DNA of 64,000 nucleotides from Larimichthys crocea (taxonomy: Eukaryota > Chordata > Actinopteri > Sciaenidae), in the NCBI RefSeq assembly GCF_000972845.2, contig NC_040028.1, positions 9,176,530 through 9,240,529 on the forward strand, in the 5' to 3' direction. Below, in pieces: positions 48,756 through 61,693 of this stretch. The position numbers were made by a program, and so were the translations under genes. Position 1 is the stretch's first letter. Each line of letters starts with the position of its first letter. Below the pieces are notes generated by a model. It saw nothing but the letters and a program-made list of their open reading frames with translations, did no database searches and was not told where the DNA came from.

Positions 48756-49560
48756 TTGTCTTGGAGTAATAAAGGAATAGACAGCTAGGCTCTGTAGTCA
48801 TTGATTAGGCCCAAGCAGACCTGACCCTTTTACATCCACCAACTGAAAATCAGCAAGGTGGCTCCATTGATGTGACACACACAGTCCATCGATCACTGTG
48901 ACATACACTGAAGATGACAGATACACTGACAGTAATCAGTACTGAATGTGAGGAAAGACTTTCTGGAGAGCAAACCAATTTATTACTGGCTGTGACTGAG
49001 TGATAGACAGATGGACACACTGATGCATGAGGACAGGTGAAGAGATGAAAGGATAGTTGAGGGAAGAAGAAAAAGATCAGAGGAGCTAAATGGAGGCATG
49101 TATGACGAGCCAACAAAGCCAAGACAGAAACATGGAAGAAAATGATGCATGTTGGAGGTCAGCCAGGAGCATTTCCCCCTATTGGTGGCCTCTATCTAGG
49201 GTATAGGGTTACACACACACACACATACACATGCACTTTACCTCCACATGGAGACTGAGATTGGATTATTGATCGCATCGAGACAGACGGATCTCAAAGG
49301 ACAGCAGACTTTTATAGGGAGAATTGTCTGGTGACAGTTACTGCTAACAGGAAAACGATAGGTGACCTTAACTCACGAATGACCAAATCAACTCCCACCT
49401 CAGTGACTGTCATACAAGAAAAATGTTCAAATACAGATTTACAAATATATTTTATATTTTTTTTATTACATTGGTGCTTGATTCTGAGATACTAAACCTA
49501 GCTTTTATTTTGTCACTGACAATGTATTTCATGTGAATGATGGGTAGGATAATTCTCGCA
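43617..49560. other. 5' flank, fourth segment: no gene found
   Basis: About 5.9 kb of AT-rich sequence with short CA runs (about 48292-48302, 49211-49225) and one long GT microsatellite at 48714. No exon, RNA gene or named repeat is supported. Open frames of up to 114 codons lack domains. Confidence 0.4.
48714..48753. repeat. (GT)20 microsatellite
   Basis: Perfect GT run of about 40 bases, preceded by a short GTGTGT segment. Confidence 0.95.
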
Positions 49561-49723
49561 AATGTTTGGCAGTAGCATGTGCATCCCATGTACTAAGGCT
49601 GGGTCCTTGCTGCAGGGACCTGGGTTAGATTCTAACCCACAAGCCTTTCCTGCATGTCATCCTCAATTTCCTGTCAGTCTTCAAACAGATAAAGCCTTAA
49701 AAAGCCCCAAAACAAAAGTAATA
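49561..49723 (+). mobile_element. tRNA-derived SINE
   Basis: The head has a GGCAGTAGCATGTGC segment in the A-box position and GGGTTAGATTCTAACCC, a near-canonical B-box (GGTTCGATTCC type). The body has CTTTCCTGCATGTCATCC and TTCCTGTC, and the tail has ACAGATAAAGCCTTAAAAAGCCCC followed by an A-rich end. This order matches a familiar teleost tRNA-derived SINE. It is diverged and not expected to be active. A 60-codon open frame across it is not a gene. Confidence 0.7.
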
Positions 49724-50769
49724 GCATTTTTAATGCGGCATTGAATCTTGAATCCTGTAAAATAACATCATACTGTACAATATGGATAATGATTACTTCA
49801 ATTCTGACATCATGAATTTGTAAAACAAAACAAAACAATTTGAAACAAGCACCTTTATCAACCAATATAAGATGATATAAAATAATGAATGTAGATTAAG
49901 AAGTCTATCTACACAACTAACATGGTTTCAGTTTTTCTGTTGTGAATTTTACATGAATAAGCTTATATATATACGATTTTATAGGTGTACATAGATATTA
50001 TGACATAACAGCATACACTCAGTTATTTGATAAAAATGTTGTTTTGAGAAAAACTATACAACATGCAACATTAAACAAACCATGGCTCTCATGTATTATG
50101 CCCTCAGGATATTGAGTTATGAGGAGTGTTCAGCCATATCATGTAACACACATGTACGCAAACATAAAGAGCAGAAACAGACAGATACTCCTCACCACCG
50201 GCTACCGCACAGACCTGGAGACTAACCTCTGTGATCCACAACCAATTGAGAAAGATTACTGAGTTCTGAGAAAGATAAAATGAAACTTAAGTGAGAACAA
50301 AGTTGGTCTTGTCAGCTGCATAATAGGATACAACAAAAAAAAATGAACAGGACTTAGCAAACGTATAGTATAGTATAAAGAAACCGCTGTCAGCTTCAGC
50401 ATGTGCAATGTGAGAATAAAAACAAGTGAATTAATAACACCTTATATGCAGGATGTGCAAAGAGAAGTGTAGCATTAACATAAACAAAACACAAACAAAC
50501 AAAGCTATACTCTATGCTTTTCTCTGAATCCTTTAATCACCAGCATTAACACTCACATTTCAGTGTGGCTTATTCATAATAAATAGAGACATTCCACGAG
50601 GATAAACTGGTGAGACGATGATATCCCAGCGACAGGAGGTCTCCATTTAGACATTTCAAGGTAAGTTAGAGCCCCTGACCTCGGCTGCTTTCCCATGAAA
50701 AAGCCTTATTAGGTCTACTGAGGTCTTGGTTGCTAGGAAATCTTGTCCTGTGCTCAACATACTGTAGGG
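49724..50769. other. Non-coding sequence, nothing recognised
   Basis: Very AT-rich sequence without a feature I can support. Confidence 0.35.
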
Positions 50770-50880
50770 CAGGGGTGTCCAAATTTCTTTTAAAGAGGGA
50801 CAGATTTGACAATGTCAAGATGCCTGGGGGCCAATAATAATTACTAATAAAAGTTACATACAAATATATTACAGCACAGT
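50770..50880 (+). mobile_element. hAT-type element fragment (CAGGGGTGTCCAAA end)
   Basis: The fragment begins CAGGGGTGTCCAAATTTC, the characteristic end of many hAT (Charlie-like) elements. It continues AAAGAGGGACAGATTTGACAA and GAAGATGCCTGGGGGCCAA-like text (here TCAAGATGCCTGGGGGCCAA), which is typical of a common fish family. The opposite terminus was not found nearby. Confidence 0.55.
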
Positions 50881-52521
50881 ATTATTAGTTTCAAGGATGA
50901 GGACTAACTCATTAAGTTGGCAGATATGTCTCAGGGAACATCGTCAGATTTAAAAATACCACCAATGTCAGTCAAAAACTGGCTCATTTCTAACCCGTAA
51001 CCCTGTGAAATAATGTAGACGTGGAGAAATGCCAAGCTTGACACTTCTACTGTGCCTAGTTAGAGGCTTTAATTGGCAAATCATTATTTTGGGGAAGGGT
51101 TTGGCAAATGTTCAATTGTCTCTCAAAAGTCCCATGTCTCATCCTTATCATGGGAGACCAAAGCATGCCAAACAGATGGGTAATGTAGCAGGTAGATTGG
51201 AGCTATGGCTGTTACTATTGCTATCAAGGTCTGTGTGGCTCCATGCAGAAATACGTTAGGTGACAGAGCTCTAGTAAGTCTGTGCGGGACAGTCCTCCGT
51301 TTAGTTTATGATGACGACTATGTACAGTGCATCAATCAAACATTCAAAAAGAGAAAAAAGCTACTTCTGACCCAATTATGACAGCGTGACATTTTCTTAT
51401 AATTTTAGACTTTGAAACTTTGAAACTTAACCTTTGTATAAGCATTATGTTTAATATAGACTACTGATACATGCTGAATTGTTTTTGTTTACTTTGTCAA
51501 ATTCATTTAATGCTATAATTTAATCCAATTCAACAAAGCCAACAGAGTCATTTGTCTTAGCCTGGAGGTGTCTTCTTAACCCTTTAAGGGTCAAATCTTG
51601 ACCAGACAACCACCAGACAAAAACAAACATGCATGGGGATCATCTGATGGTAATGGGTCCATTCATCATCATTTACTGGTTGTGATAGACTGGTATTTTG
51701 TACTTAGTCATAATGGCTTTCTTTCATTCTCCTAACAGACCAGATGTTACCTTCAGAATACGTGCTTCTTTTGAGATCTGTTTCACATCATTTGATATTC
51801 ACGCAGGTCTGTAAAGATGCAGGACCGGATGTGCAGATGCAGAGGGATCGGACATGCATTCCTGGGTTGAAGCCACGGCAGGTCTGTACAAACATGGTCC
51901 ATGTGGTAGGAATGATCAGCCTGTGAGAGGTCACTGTTTGCCTCGTATCCCACTGTTTGGACAGGACTCTAACAATCACAGAGATCTCAGCTCACCGGGA
52001 CATTTAAACAAGTGCCCTGCATGACAAAGCTCCTACCCACATTTGTTAGGTATTAACTTGCCATGCAGTTATTCGCAACCCCATTCTATCTAAATATTTA
52101 GAAGAGCTTTAAGATAACTAGCGATCTCAAAGAACATGCTGGATGAGTTTGGGAGTGTGTATTTTGTTGGGAAAGTATTGACCAAAGTACTTGGACGGGC
52201 TAAGAATGAGAACATGCTCTGGACTTATTAGATTCTGATCACTTAATCATTCTCTGACCTTACAGAGGAGAATTAGCAAGAGAGGCCCTGGTTCTCATCA
52301 TTGTTTTGTTTTACCTAGATTTATAAACTAACATAGAGTTATACCAGAGGGATACAACAACGTTAGCATTTTAAAAACTGGATTTTGTTCACATGAATTT
52401 GGAAACAATTGTGATGAGTTAAAACGAATGAAATCAGTTCATTTAAAAAATGAAAAAAAAATCTTCTGTTTTGCTGCATTGAGTTCATATATCCCATTGA
52501 GAAACAAATTGTATTTACATT
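50881..52521. other. Non-coding sequence, nothing recognised
   Basis: Complex AT-rich sequence, no supported exon or RNA gene. Confidence 0.35.
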
Positions 52522-52921
52522 TAGTATTGCAAAATTCAGGGAATTTTCAAAGTTAGAAACTTTCCATGGGAATTAACAGGCATTTATGGGGGTAAATATG
52601 ATTGGTTGATGTATGGTATTAATGTTTAATGTAAATGTATTCATGCAGTAGATAGCTAGCTGATAAGTTAGATGCTAAATAAACTAGAGGTAGCATAATT
52701 AAATTGACCATTCATGAGGCTATTTTATCATGATGCTAGATTACCCCCAATTACTAAATTACCCCAAATTTCCTGTTAATTCCCATGAATTCCCTTAAGT
52801 TTCCATAATTCCCATGGTTGCTTTCTAATTTGGAATATTTCCAAAATTCCCCAGCTTAAATTCCCATGGAAAGTTTCTGGAAATTTACCAAATTTAGATT
52901 TTCCACCGCTTTGCAACCCTA
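52522..52921. mobile_element. Non-autonomous hAT MITE with inverted termini
   Basis: The left end reads TAGTATTGCAAAATTCAGGG and then AGAAACTTTCCATGGGAATT. The reverse complement of the right end reads TAGGGTTGCAAAGCGGTGG and then AGAAACTTTCCATGGGAATT. The inverted termini are therefore about 55-60 bases and imperfect. This is the familiar fish element with TTGCAAA and GGAAACTTTCCATGGGAATT ends. It is 400 bp long with no coding capacity. I did not find a clean 8-bp target duplication, consistent with age. Confidence 0.7.
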
Positions 52922-54329
52922 CACACAAATAATGAATAGTCTGGGAAAAACATGGGGAAAACACAAACATTGCTAAAGCACACATACCGCTTGTCATTCA
53001 ATGTAGTTTTAATGATTTTTTACTTCAAACGTCTATATTAGTCAAACCTTAACAGAAAAATATATAGAATATCAGAGGTCATGAACTCAGAAGCTCAGGC
53101 TCCATACTGTTTACTATTACACTTCTCTCTCCTGTTTGTTAACACCCTCTCTTTCTCACACTGCTCATCTCCAGCATTGATGTGTGTGGCAGTGTGACTG
53201 TCTGCTCTCTGCGAATCGCAGTTTTCGATTGGTGCCAGGCTCTGGCACAGTTTCGACTAAGCTATTGGAAAGGAAAGCTCATGAATCTATTTCAGTGTTT
53301 CCATCCAGTGAAAAAAAAAGAAAAAAGGTGGGGGAGGGCAAGGGATCAGCAACCCTTAGAATGTCCTTATTCAGCCATTCATCCAGAAGCACCCACTATC
53401 CTCAACCCAAAAGGAAGACCCTTGCCCTTCTCACTGATTATCACCAAGGAGAAAATCCCCACGTAAAGGAGCAGATGAGAAAAAGAATATCCTCCGCTGC
53501 AACAGACACTGTGACATCAGTGTTTATGTGGCTGGATGGAAAAACACCAAAACAGAAAGCTGGCTAGAGAGAAAATTGAGAATAAGATTGTCAAGAAGTG
53601 GAATGCAGACGTCTTTGGCCAGAGTGGAGAGAGGAATCTTTAATTAGAATGTGCTGAGAGATCATAGTTTCCCTTAGAGCTATCGGGCCTTTTCATGTTT
53701 ATATAATGCATATGCATGGGCTGGAGCAATCATCTGAAACCAGATACTCCACATAGTGTATCTCTAAAGGTTTACTGGGCAATGCATTCTGGACCTGAGA
53801 CTTTGCGCTGAAAGGTAAAGGTTGATGTTTGAAACAAACATGTGGTCGGCATCTGACTTTGAGACATGCAATATCTATAAAATATGAACAATGTGTCTTA
53901 TAAATCATTTCTCCCAAAACACTGAGATCACAGGAAATCATCAAGTCATGGCAGAATGCATTATGGGATGTGGGTAATGCACACAACTGCACATCATCTT
54001 CTAAAAGACGAGCAAATACTGTACACACTGGTGTGAAAGCGTGTCATCTCACGGCCCCAAGCCTAAGAGAGCCTTGACGTCTGCCAGCATCGTCAGAATC
54101 AGAGCAGATCCCCAAAGACGATCCGACAGCAATCACAACGAATAACTCCCCCCACTCTTTTCCTCATCTGAACCAGCAATAATATGACGCTGGATTAATT
54201 TTTGTTCCTCTCGGTAAGCTATGAAGGAGAAGGGGAAAAAAAAATGCTTAGTGTCCAAAATAATGAAACATTCCATGACACGTCCTTATCAGCCAAATGA
54301 AAAAATCACATTATCTTCAAAAGGGGTTT
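52922..54329. other. Non-coding sequence, nothing recognised
   Basis: Complex sequence. Two overlapping open frames at about 53182-53567 (94 and 127 codons) lack similarity and splice support. Confidence 0.35.
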
Positions 54330-54480
54330 TAAATGCCCGCCCGCTCATTTGCTCTCTACCTCGAGCTGCACAGGGAATATCAACTGAGAGACAGTAATTC
54401 GCCCAAGCGCTTAATATTCAGTTCTCAGCTATGTAATATGCAAATTCATTGGGGTCATGCAGAAGTCACATTGAAAAAAA
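54330..54480. promoter_or_regulatory. Candidate conserved non-coding element with octamer motif
   Basis: It contains a perfect POU/octamer site ATGCAAAT at 54438-54445, preceded by CTTAATATTCAG and ATGTAATATG and followed by TCATTGGGG. The sequence is complex and non-repetitive until a poly-A run at about 54473. POU-type sites with TAAT cores are common in neural enhancers; function here is inferred. Confidence 0.25.
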
Positions 54481-55189
54481 AAAATCCCTTTAACTTAATT
54501 TGAGAGGCAGTTGGAGATTTTTCTAAGAAAATCGGTCAGTTATGGATAGAGTTCAGTTGAAGTCAAACTGGCAGCCTCCTCCTGGGAGCACAGAGGTCCC
54601 TGCAGCCCTGACATAAGTTGATCTCCTCAGATTTACTGTGCCTGCACTCTTTTTAAACCCCACAGCTACCACATTAACACTGAGCATCTCCATCAGTTTC
54701 CCACAGGAATCTGGTGTAGCAGAGGAGAGCTTGTCCTACAAATCAGATGGTAAAGCCTGTGAGACCTGTGGAAAGAAAACACACACACACTTGCAAAGGC
54801 AATTTATATTTACTTGCACTTGACAGATTACAGTATCCATACATGTGGAGTCATGTGGGGGTTCTTTATCTCTCCTCTAGCTTGTACAAAGACACACACT
54901 CGTACATAAAACTCAACACACCACTATATTGACCTATATCAGCATAAATCCATGCAAATATATGAATTTACATTTGTTTGTATGATATCCTATCTCGCTA
55001 CAAAGCTACTAACTGAAACAAATGTCATCATTTAGCAGCTTTCCAAGTGTGATCTGTTGGCTGTTAAAAAGGATAGGCTTGTTACAAACCCAATGCCTCT
55101 GGGAATGGGATATCGATTTATCTCCAACGGCTCCAGATGTGTCACTTTGTTGTGGCTGCACGCTTTGTAAAATCTATTCTGATCTGATA
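54481..55189. other. Non-coding sequence, nothing recognised
   Basis: Complex sequence with a short CA run at about 54779-54791. Confidence 0.35.
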
Positions 55190-55440
55190 TCGCATGTCCG
55201 GTAACAACCGGGGATCGTTGTCCTGATGATGGCCTGGGTGATGCAGAAAAGGGACGGAGGAGGCTGCGCCACAGCCTGCACTAATCGCTGCCAGGGAGGA
55301 AGAATTAGCCATTTGAAGATGGGCAGGACTGATAGAGGGATCATGAGGCTATTAACCTCCAAACAAGCTGCTGAGAGCCCAGCAGATGGCAGGGCTGATG
55401 GTGAGAGTGTTGCCAGATTGGGCTGTGAGCTGTGAACGAC
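55190..55440. promoter_or_regulatory. Candidate conserved non-coding element, GC-richer
   Basis: The block is clearly richer in G+C than its surroundings and non-repetitive, with GGATCGTTG, CTAATCGCTGCC, AATTAGCC and GGCTATTAACC words and several CAGCAGATGGC-like E-boxes. Both strands have short open frames but no protein signature. Texture-based call. Confidence 0.2.
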
Positions 55441-58400
55441 AGCCCAGACTTCTCATGGATGCTGATAGAGTGGTCCTCATGGGCAGCACAGCACGTGTTA
55501 GCGCAATGTGTGTGCGCATATATGTGTGAAGGGAAATATGTAAACGGTTTGGGGAATGCCTGCAATCAGAAATATGTGAGAATTCTCAAACTCATGTGCC
55601 ATGTTTGTCACACTCTGTCCACCACAGTCTAAGATCTGTGGGCCGGCATCAGTCTTCAATTATGATGCAGTTAATTTGGAAATAATTAAATGAAATTTAA
55701 TAAAGAGCATTGAATGTATATCAAACCCCAAAACCAAAGCGCATCCTTGAGAAAACCATGAATGTAACTTCCTGACCACCACCATCATTTTAATAAATTT
55801 AAAACCACATGCATCTATGGAATTTGTGCACACCACAATTGAGACCATAAAACATCCATCATCACTCCCCTCTAACTCTGTTGTGTGTATGATTGTTTGA
55901 CTTCTGCAAGCCATTTGTTTACTCCTCATAGCAAAAGAAAAAGGCCTCGTGTTGACAACGGTGAAGCGAGCAGGATAGAGACAACCAAGGAGGACTGAGA
56001 CATAAATATGGGACAAAAACAAAACATGAAAGCTCAGTCAAAGGAGAAGACAATTTATCCCAAATGAAGCAAAGAAGAACTCTGCAAAGATACACAGAGG
56101 AGAAACACTGTGCTAATAGGTGTTAGTTGCGGAACGTCTGATGTTAGATGACAGAATTGTAAGGCACAGTGCTGGGATTCAATCTCACAACAGAATGAGG
56201 GTGAGAATTGTGTTTGATGTCTGGCAAAAAGTTGAGCCTAGGAATAACACACATGCAGACAGTCTTCATGTCAATGCAGAAATGTGTTTTGTTTGCACAA
56301 AAGATGCATGAACTGAAAAACACATGATCAGTTTTAAACCTTATAACATTAACTCTCGATAAAGAGTTCTAGCATGCTCAATTGTGCTCTCTGTTGAGGG
56401 CATTCATCCCCTGTATTGGTTCCCACTATTGGAAAAGAAGGAGGACCACCCAAGAGACACATTTTTTTTCCCTTGTTATCATTTACCAAAGAGTTTCACT
56501 ACTGTTCAGTGCTCGTAGACAAACGTGTGACATGGGGTCTTTGGCTATTAAGGGTCACTGGCCAAATGTTTGGGAACTATTTAATTCTTCTTTAAATTTA
56601 ATCTAAAACCAGGACCAGCCATTTCAAGTAAAATGTCCTCTACACTGGAGAAAAGTTCTGCATCTTTTCTGCGCTTGTCAAGGTCAAGAACACCCACATG
56701 GTCCTAAGTTGTGATTTAACATCTGTGCAATAAAATCTTTGCATTACTCCTCTATGACTTCACACATGATGATCGCCAGGCTTTTTAACCTGAGACGGGT
56801 GTGGTCATCATGTATTAATAACATGCATGTATATGGCAATATGATTTGTCATTGGGGTCATACAATCATATGTTACTATTAAGACCGTGACGAACATGAA
56901 AAAGTGACAAAAGACACTGCTTTACAGTCGCATCACTTTCTATACGTGATTTAAGTTATGGTAGCATGCTTATGAGTGTCGGATGAGGCTGGAAGTTTCT
57001 CAAAGAAATAAGGTCAAAACACAAACAGGCTGTGATTAATGAACTTTAAAATTCCATGTTATCCCAGTGGGGAATTACTCAAAAGGACTTTAAGATCCCA
57101 GATTGAATAACAAATACACTCTAATCATCTCAAAGAAAACAATACAATTTCTTTTTTGTTCAGTTTTTCATTTGACATGAGTCAAAGTGGACTAAGTATG
57201 CATCCACTATGTATTAGAGAGGGTGCATCATTGTTTTGACCATGTACTGTAGCTGACCTAAAGGAAATATGCGTTTTCATTGAAAAACACAAAATTTAGA
57301 TTCAGCTCCAAACACCAAAATGTTATTCAGGAAACCACTGAACATCACAGAAAAGTCTGCAAAGATGAGAACTGATCATTATTAGAAATCTTACAATTTC
57401 TTTGGATTCAGAGAGTTCACTACACCACATTTCGGATTCTTCTGACAACATGAAAAAACCGCTGAAAGATTTCAGCTAAATGCCACGTTCATGTACTGGA
57501 GGGGATTTTCACACTGTCATAATCTTGCCTGGTTTAATTCAAATGTGCTTAACAAGAGGTCCCTGTTAAGACGACACTTGCTTTGACAAAAAAAAGAAGT
57601 AGAGAAGGTGAGGCCATGTTTTAAAGTGCAGGTTGAGATTTCAACAGAGCTGTAGTTGTAAGGTGAAAGTAGGAAACCAAAGTAAGGTTAGGAGGAAAAC
57701 AAGTCTTATGGGAGACAGTGGAGAGATCCTCCATGAACAACGTGACTTCACCGGTGTTCCTAGAGGTTTCAGCCTTTAGCTACGCCTCCAGGTACATAAA
57801 GTGGAAGTCAGAGGAAGGAATACAGATTGAAGAAGGAGCAGAGCAGTACTGGTGCAGGTCAACAGGGTGCGAAAGAAAAGGTCATGGAGTGTGTGGATGG
57901 GTTGGGAGGGGAGAGAGCCAGTTAATTAGCCCATTCTTTCGTAAAGGCATGTGGTGCTCTTATCCCTATAGATCCCTACAGAGCTCTGCTCAAAGCTCAC
58001 ATGTAATCCTCACAGCTGAGAGGTGAGTCATCACACATACACGTATATATACAAACACAATTTGTTTTTATAACACCAGTGAGGATTTCCTGATCACTAC
58101 ATTTATTTTATAAACCCCTTATCCCAACGGTTGCTACTTGTGCGTGCGTGGTGAAAACAATGGCTGCACAGATGGCTGTTGCATCAACTACTTCGGCCCC
58201 TTTTGTGTTGACAGATGTTATTGTTTAAAAAGTTCAGTTTGTTTTAACGTTGGCCACTGATTACAGTAAACACTTCATTGGTAGTCGATGTTTGATGAAA
58301 AATAAACACCAGCTTAAATGCTAGATGAATGCCATCATGTTGCAAAGCTCCAACATCAGGATAACATTTATCTTTTTTTTTGTTTTGTTTTTTGTCTTTG

Positions 58401-59429
58401 AGGCTGGACATAACACAAATCCAGTCACAGAATCATTCAAACTAATGAAGTTCATTTATTTTATGTCATTTAGTTGATTCGTGGGGCTAAACTTTTAGGC
58501 ACAAGAATTGCAAATTCTTTGGCGATGCATGTTACAATTAATTGTATTGATTACTATATATCATCACTATGATTATATACATGTGAGTTTGTTTTTCTCA
58601 TGTCGACAGCAAATTCATCATTTTCTGCATCTTTGACCTGTATTGTTTGTCTGCCAGCCTCTAAAGTCTGCGTTTTCTCCTTTCCTCTCCATGCCCTGTA
58701 TTTCCAGTGTTTCCCACATTTCACCATCACTCCACCTGCACTCCAATCCTGTCATCAAGCCTTAAGTATATGTACCAGGAGCTGATGTATATACTTATTA
58801 CACCAGCCCCTTATTGTTCTCTGACTGCGCAACCCAGCCTTCACATTCCACTCTTCTTGTCCCTGCCTGCTTATTTCAGTTTGAGCTACTTTGTGCTCTT
58901 TAAGTAGTATAATGTATAAACAACACACAACATAATTATTATTGCACACATTATAATCCCTTAAATATTTAATCACATTTAACCTATCCATCTCAACCTT
59001 CTCAGGGGGCTGACAGGAAATCACTTTTTTTCCTGTTCCTATTCCACACATCCAGCTGATCAAGCCCTCAGCAACACCGCTTTCACCTCATACTTCAAAC
59101 ACAGGCAGCATTGGAAGTAATGTAGGACAACTGAACAAACACTGTCATTGTTGGCCGCTCTTTTCAGCCACACACACGTAAAAAAAAATACACATAAATG
59201 GGTCCTATAGCATAGGAAATGAGAGCGTGTTTGGGGTCCAGCGTGCTGTTAACAAGGTAAACAGTGCTGGGGGTCACAGTGGGGTAATAGTGCCGTTTAT
59301 CTGGGGGAACAAGCAGGTTGGCTATTGACATCTGTAATGAGATTAAAGCAGAAGAGGAGGAGTGGACAGAAAAGATAAAGCAAGTTAGCAGGACGAGGGA
59401 GGGGGGGTTGCCTCAACCAGGAGGTTAAT
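55441..59429. other. 5' flank, fifth segment: no gene found
   Basis: About 4 kb of AT-rich sequence. Open frames (120 codons near 55660-56022 on the minus strand; 102 codons near 57718 on the plus strand) show no domain, signal or splice pattern. No RNA gene or named repeat is seen. Confidence 0.4.
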
Positions 59430-59760
59430 CCTGAAATGATAAAATGATGATGATTTTAAAGGCAGAGGGAAGAAATTGTTTGCCGGGTAAATCCTTCCTA
59501 TTTCTCTCCGCAGAGCTGATTCTATTTAATTTTCTCCGTCTTCACGTTTAAATGCTCTGTAGGGATCTTGGCTTGTCATAACAGGAAAAGCACAGGTGGA
59601 ACATTAATGATGACTGCATTACATAGAGGCGTTCCAGGGAGCCAGCATGCACTGTACCACATCTCTGGGACTGACTATGGACTGCAGCTATTTTTAATGT
59701 TTCACCTGTCAAAATGTCTGCATGAAAAAGACTTAATGAATAATTTTTCAGTTGTTGTTT
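59430..59760. promoter_or_regulatory. Candidate conserved non-coding element
   Basis: Contains GGTTAATCCTG (Otx-type core), ATGATAAAATGATG, CTATTTAATTTTC, ACATTAATGATG, TTTTTAATGTTTCACC and AAGACTTAATGAATAATT. It is non-repetitive and without coding potential until the T-run near 59757. The density of homeodomain cores is high. Inference only. Confidence 0.22.
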
Positions 59761-59999
59761 TTTTTCTCTTTTTCAAATAGGCTGTGACAGATTTTGAATG
59801 CGGGTGAAACAAAGGTCAATGTGCTCAAACCGTGCTCTAATGACTAAGAGCGTGATCATCAAGCATGTTTTACCTACGATAATGATATGATGAGTGTATT
59901 GGCGAATGTTTGCACCATAGCATAAACTGCTGGAGCATGTTAGGGTTGCTGCAGCAATGTTAAACACTCAAAGGTGCAAATACAAGGCAGAGAACTGAA

Positions 60000-60450
60000 T
60001 CAGATTTAATGAGTTCTTCAGTGAGTGCTCAAAGGGAATGGTGGAGATCTAGTAAAGAGGTTTCTGGAATGGTGCAGGATTGGTGGTGGCAGAAATCCAA
60101 GGTGCAGGTGTGAAGACATGATAGTGTTAGATGTGGCAGGTGAGTGGCAGAGAGGGTGCACAACGAGATTAAAGTTAGACAAGGGTTCAACGAGAATAAT
60201 ACGTTACAAATAGACACAAGAGCTGGACATAGTATAGTTACTGCAACAATCTGGCGGAGGTTACATTTTTTATGCAGTGGAAGTTGATTGACAGATGAGT
60301 CAGAGGTGGTGAGGTGAAAACCAGGGGCCACAACCAGGGACACACACACACACAGACAAGATAGAAACACAAGGGGAGGGGAAACGACAGGAAAACACTG
60401 GGAAAGGAGGTGGGGAGCAGCCTCCACATGAAAAGCAACCCTAGATAAAT
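60000..60450. repeat. Probable teleost interspersed repeat, class unknown
   Basis: The segments CAGATTTAATGAGTTCTTCAG, ACAAATAGACACAAGAGCTGG, TACTGCAACAATCTGGCGG, GAAGTTGATTGACAGATGAG and an end with CACAAGGGGAGGGG and AACACTGGGAAAGG resemble a fish repeat I have seen, possibly part of an LTR element. The 146-codon minus-strand frame across it has no domain and is best treated as repeat-derived. Lower confidence than the other repeats. Confidence 0.35.
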
Positions 60451-61439
60451 GTAGGCAGTGATCAAACAATCAGTGCCTATTCATCGTCAGTGTTTTTCTT
60501 CATTTCCATATTGTGTCAGTTTAGCTTCTTTTCGTCTTTGGAGTCTTTAAACTTTAAACACAACTTTCTACAGAACACGGAGGCATTTTACTTCATATTC
60601 ACATTAATCAGATTTTGTCTGTTGATAGAAATGTGTCCTTAAATAATCTTTAAATAACAGAAATTCTAGATTACCATTGTCACCACTGGTTTTATAAGAA
60701 CAATGTGACATAACAGTGATGGAGAAATTGCAGGCATACTGAAATGGACCTTAACTAAATAATACCTGCACAGAAACCACTTGTATTGTGCTTCACATTT
60801 TTAGAAAATCACATAAAATTTCTGAGAACAAATAAAGGCTAATGGAACGGAAGCTCAAGGACTGCGGTTCTCTGTTTGTCCCTGTACTGTTTACAGGCCC
60901 TGAAGGGGGGTACTGAGGTTGTGAAATGGAGGCAGATCTTCCATCTATGTAATCCTGTTCCTCTTGTACAGCCAATTCACCCTGTGGTGGTAATAAAAGC
61001 TTTATTGAGTATTATATTGAAACATTTACAATGAAGTGTGATCAACACAAACAGCCCTCCTTGTTAAAGTGCAATACATTAATAACTGCGTAGTGTTATG
61101 CCAAGTCTAAATGAATTGTGTGTCAAATTAATCAACATCTTGTCAGGTTGCAGGACAAAAGTAACAATGGACAAAGTGTTCTTGGCGGATAGCTACCTGG
61201 TTTTTCAGTGTCACGGCTCAAGCTCAAACCGAGCAGCGTTGCACAGAAAGAGAAAATCTCCTCAATGTTCCATCTTTTCTGCCCCACAAGAGACTACACA
61301 ACATGTTTCAGGTCTTTTCACTTTCACTTGTCTTCTAAATTCTGTCCAACCTGTGTTTAGTTTTGAACAGATCACTTATATCTGATAGAGAAATGCAAGA
61401 AATGAAGTAGAAACAAGGCTGAAAATACAGAATAATCAA
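60451..61439. other. Non-coding sequence, nothing recognised
   Basis: AT-rich sequence without supported features. Confidence 0.35.
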
Positions 61440-61693
61440 CAAATAGTTCCTTCTTGGACTTCTTGTGCCATTGTTTTGTTCCATCTTTCCAGCTTTAAAT
61501 ACCTGTTACTCATCGTTCACCCTCTTTCTGTACAATATATTTCATTTTATTTTATCGTATTTACTATTGCTTTTTTGATATTTTAATATGTATAGTTTGC
61601 TTTATAGTATATTTTTATTCTTATGTTGTCACTTGTCACTTTGTGTAATGCTGCTGCTGCACTATAATTTCCCAGCTTGGGATAAATAAAGTA

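Noticed and set aside
53182..53567. Overlapping 94- and 127-codon open frames
   Set aside because: Two frames open over the same DNA with no domain, signal peptide or splice support.
55660..56022. 120-codon open frame on the - strand
   Set aside because: No domain or splice context; random open frames of this length are expected in 64 kb.
60029..60469. 146-codon open frame on the - strand
   Set aside because: Leu/Ser/Cys-rich translation of a probable repeat with a CA tract; no similarity to a known protein family.
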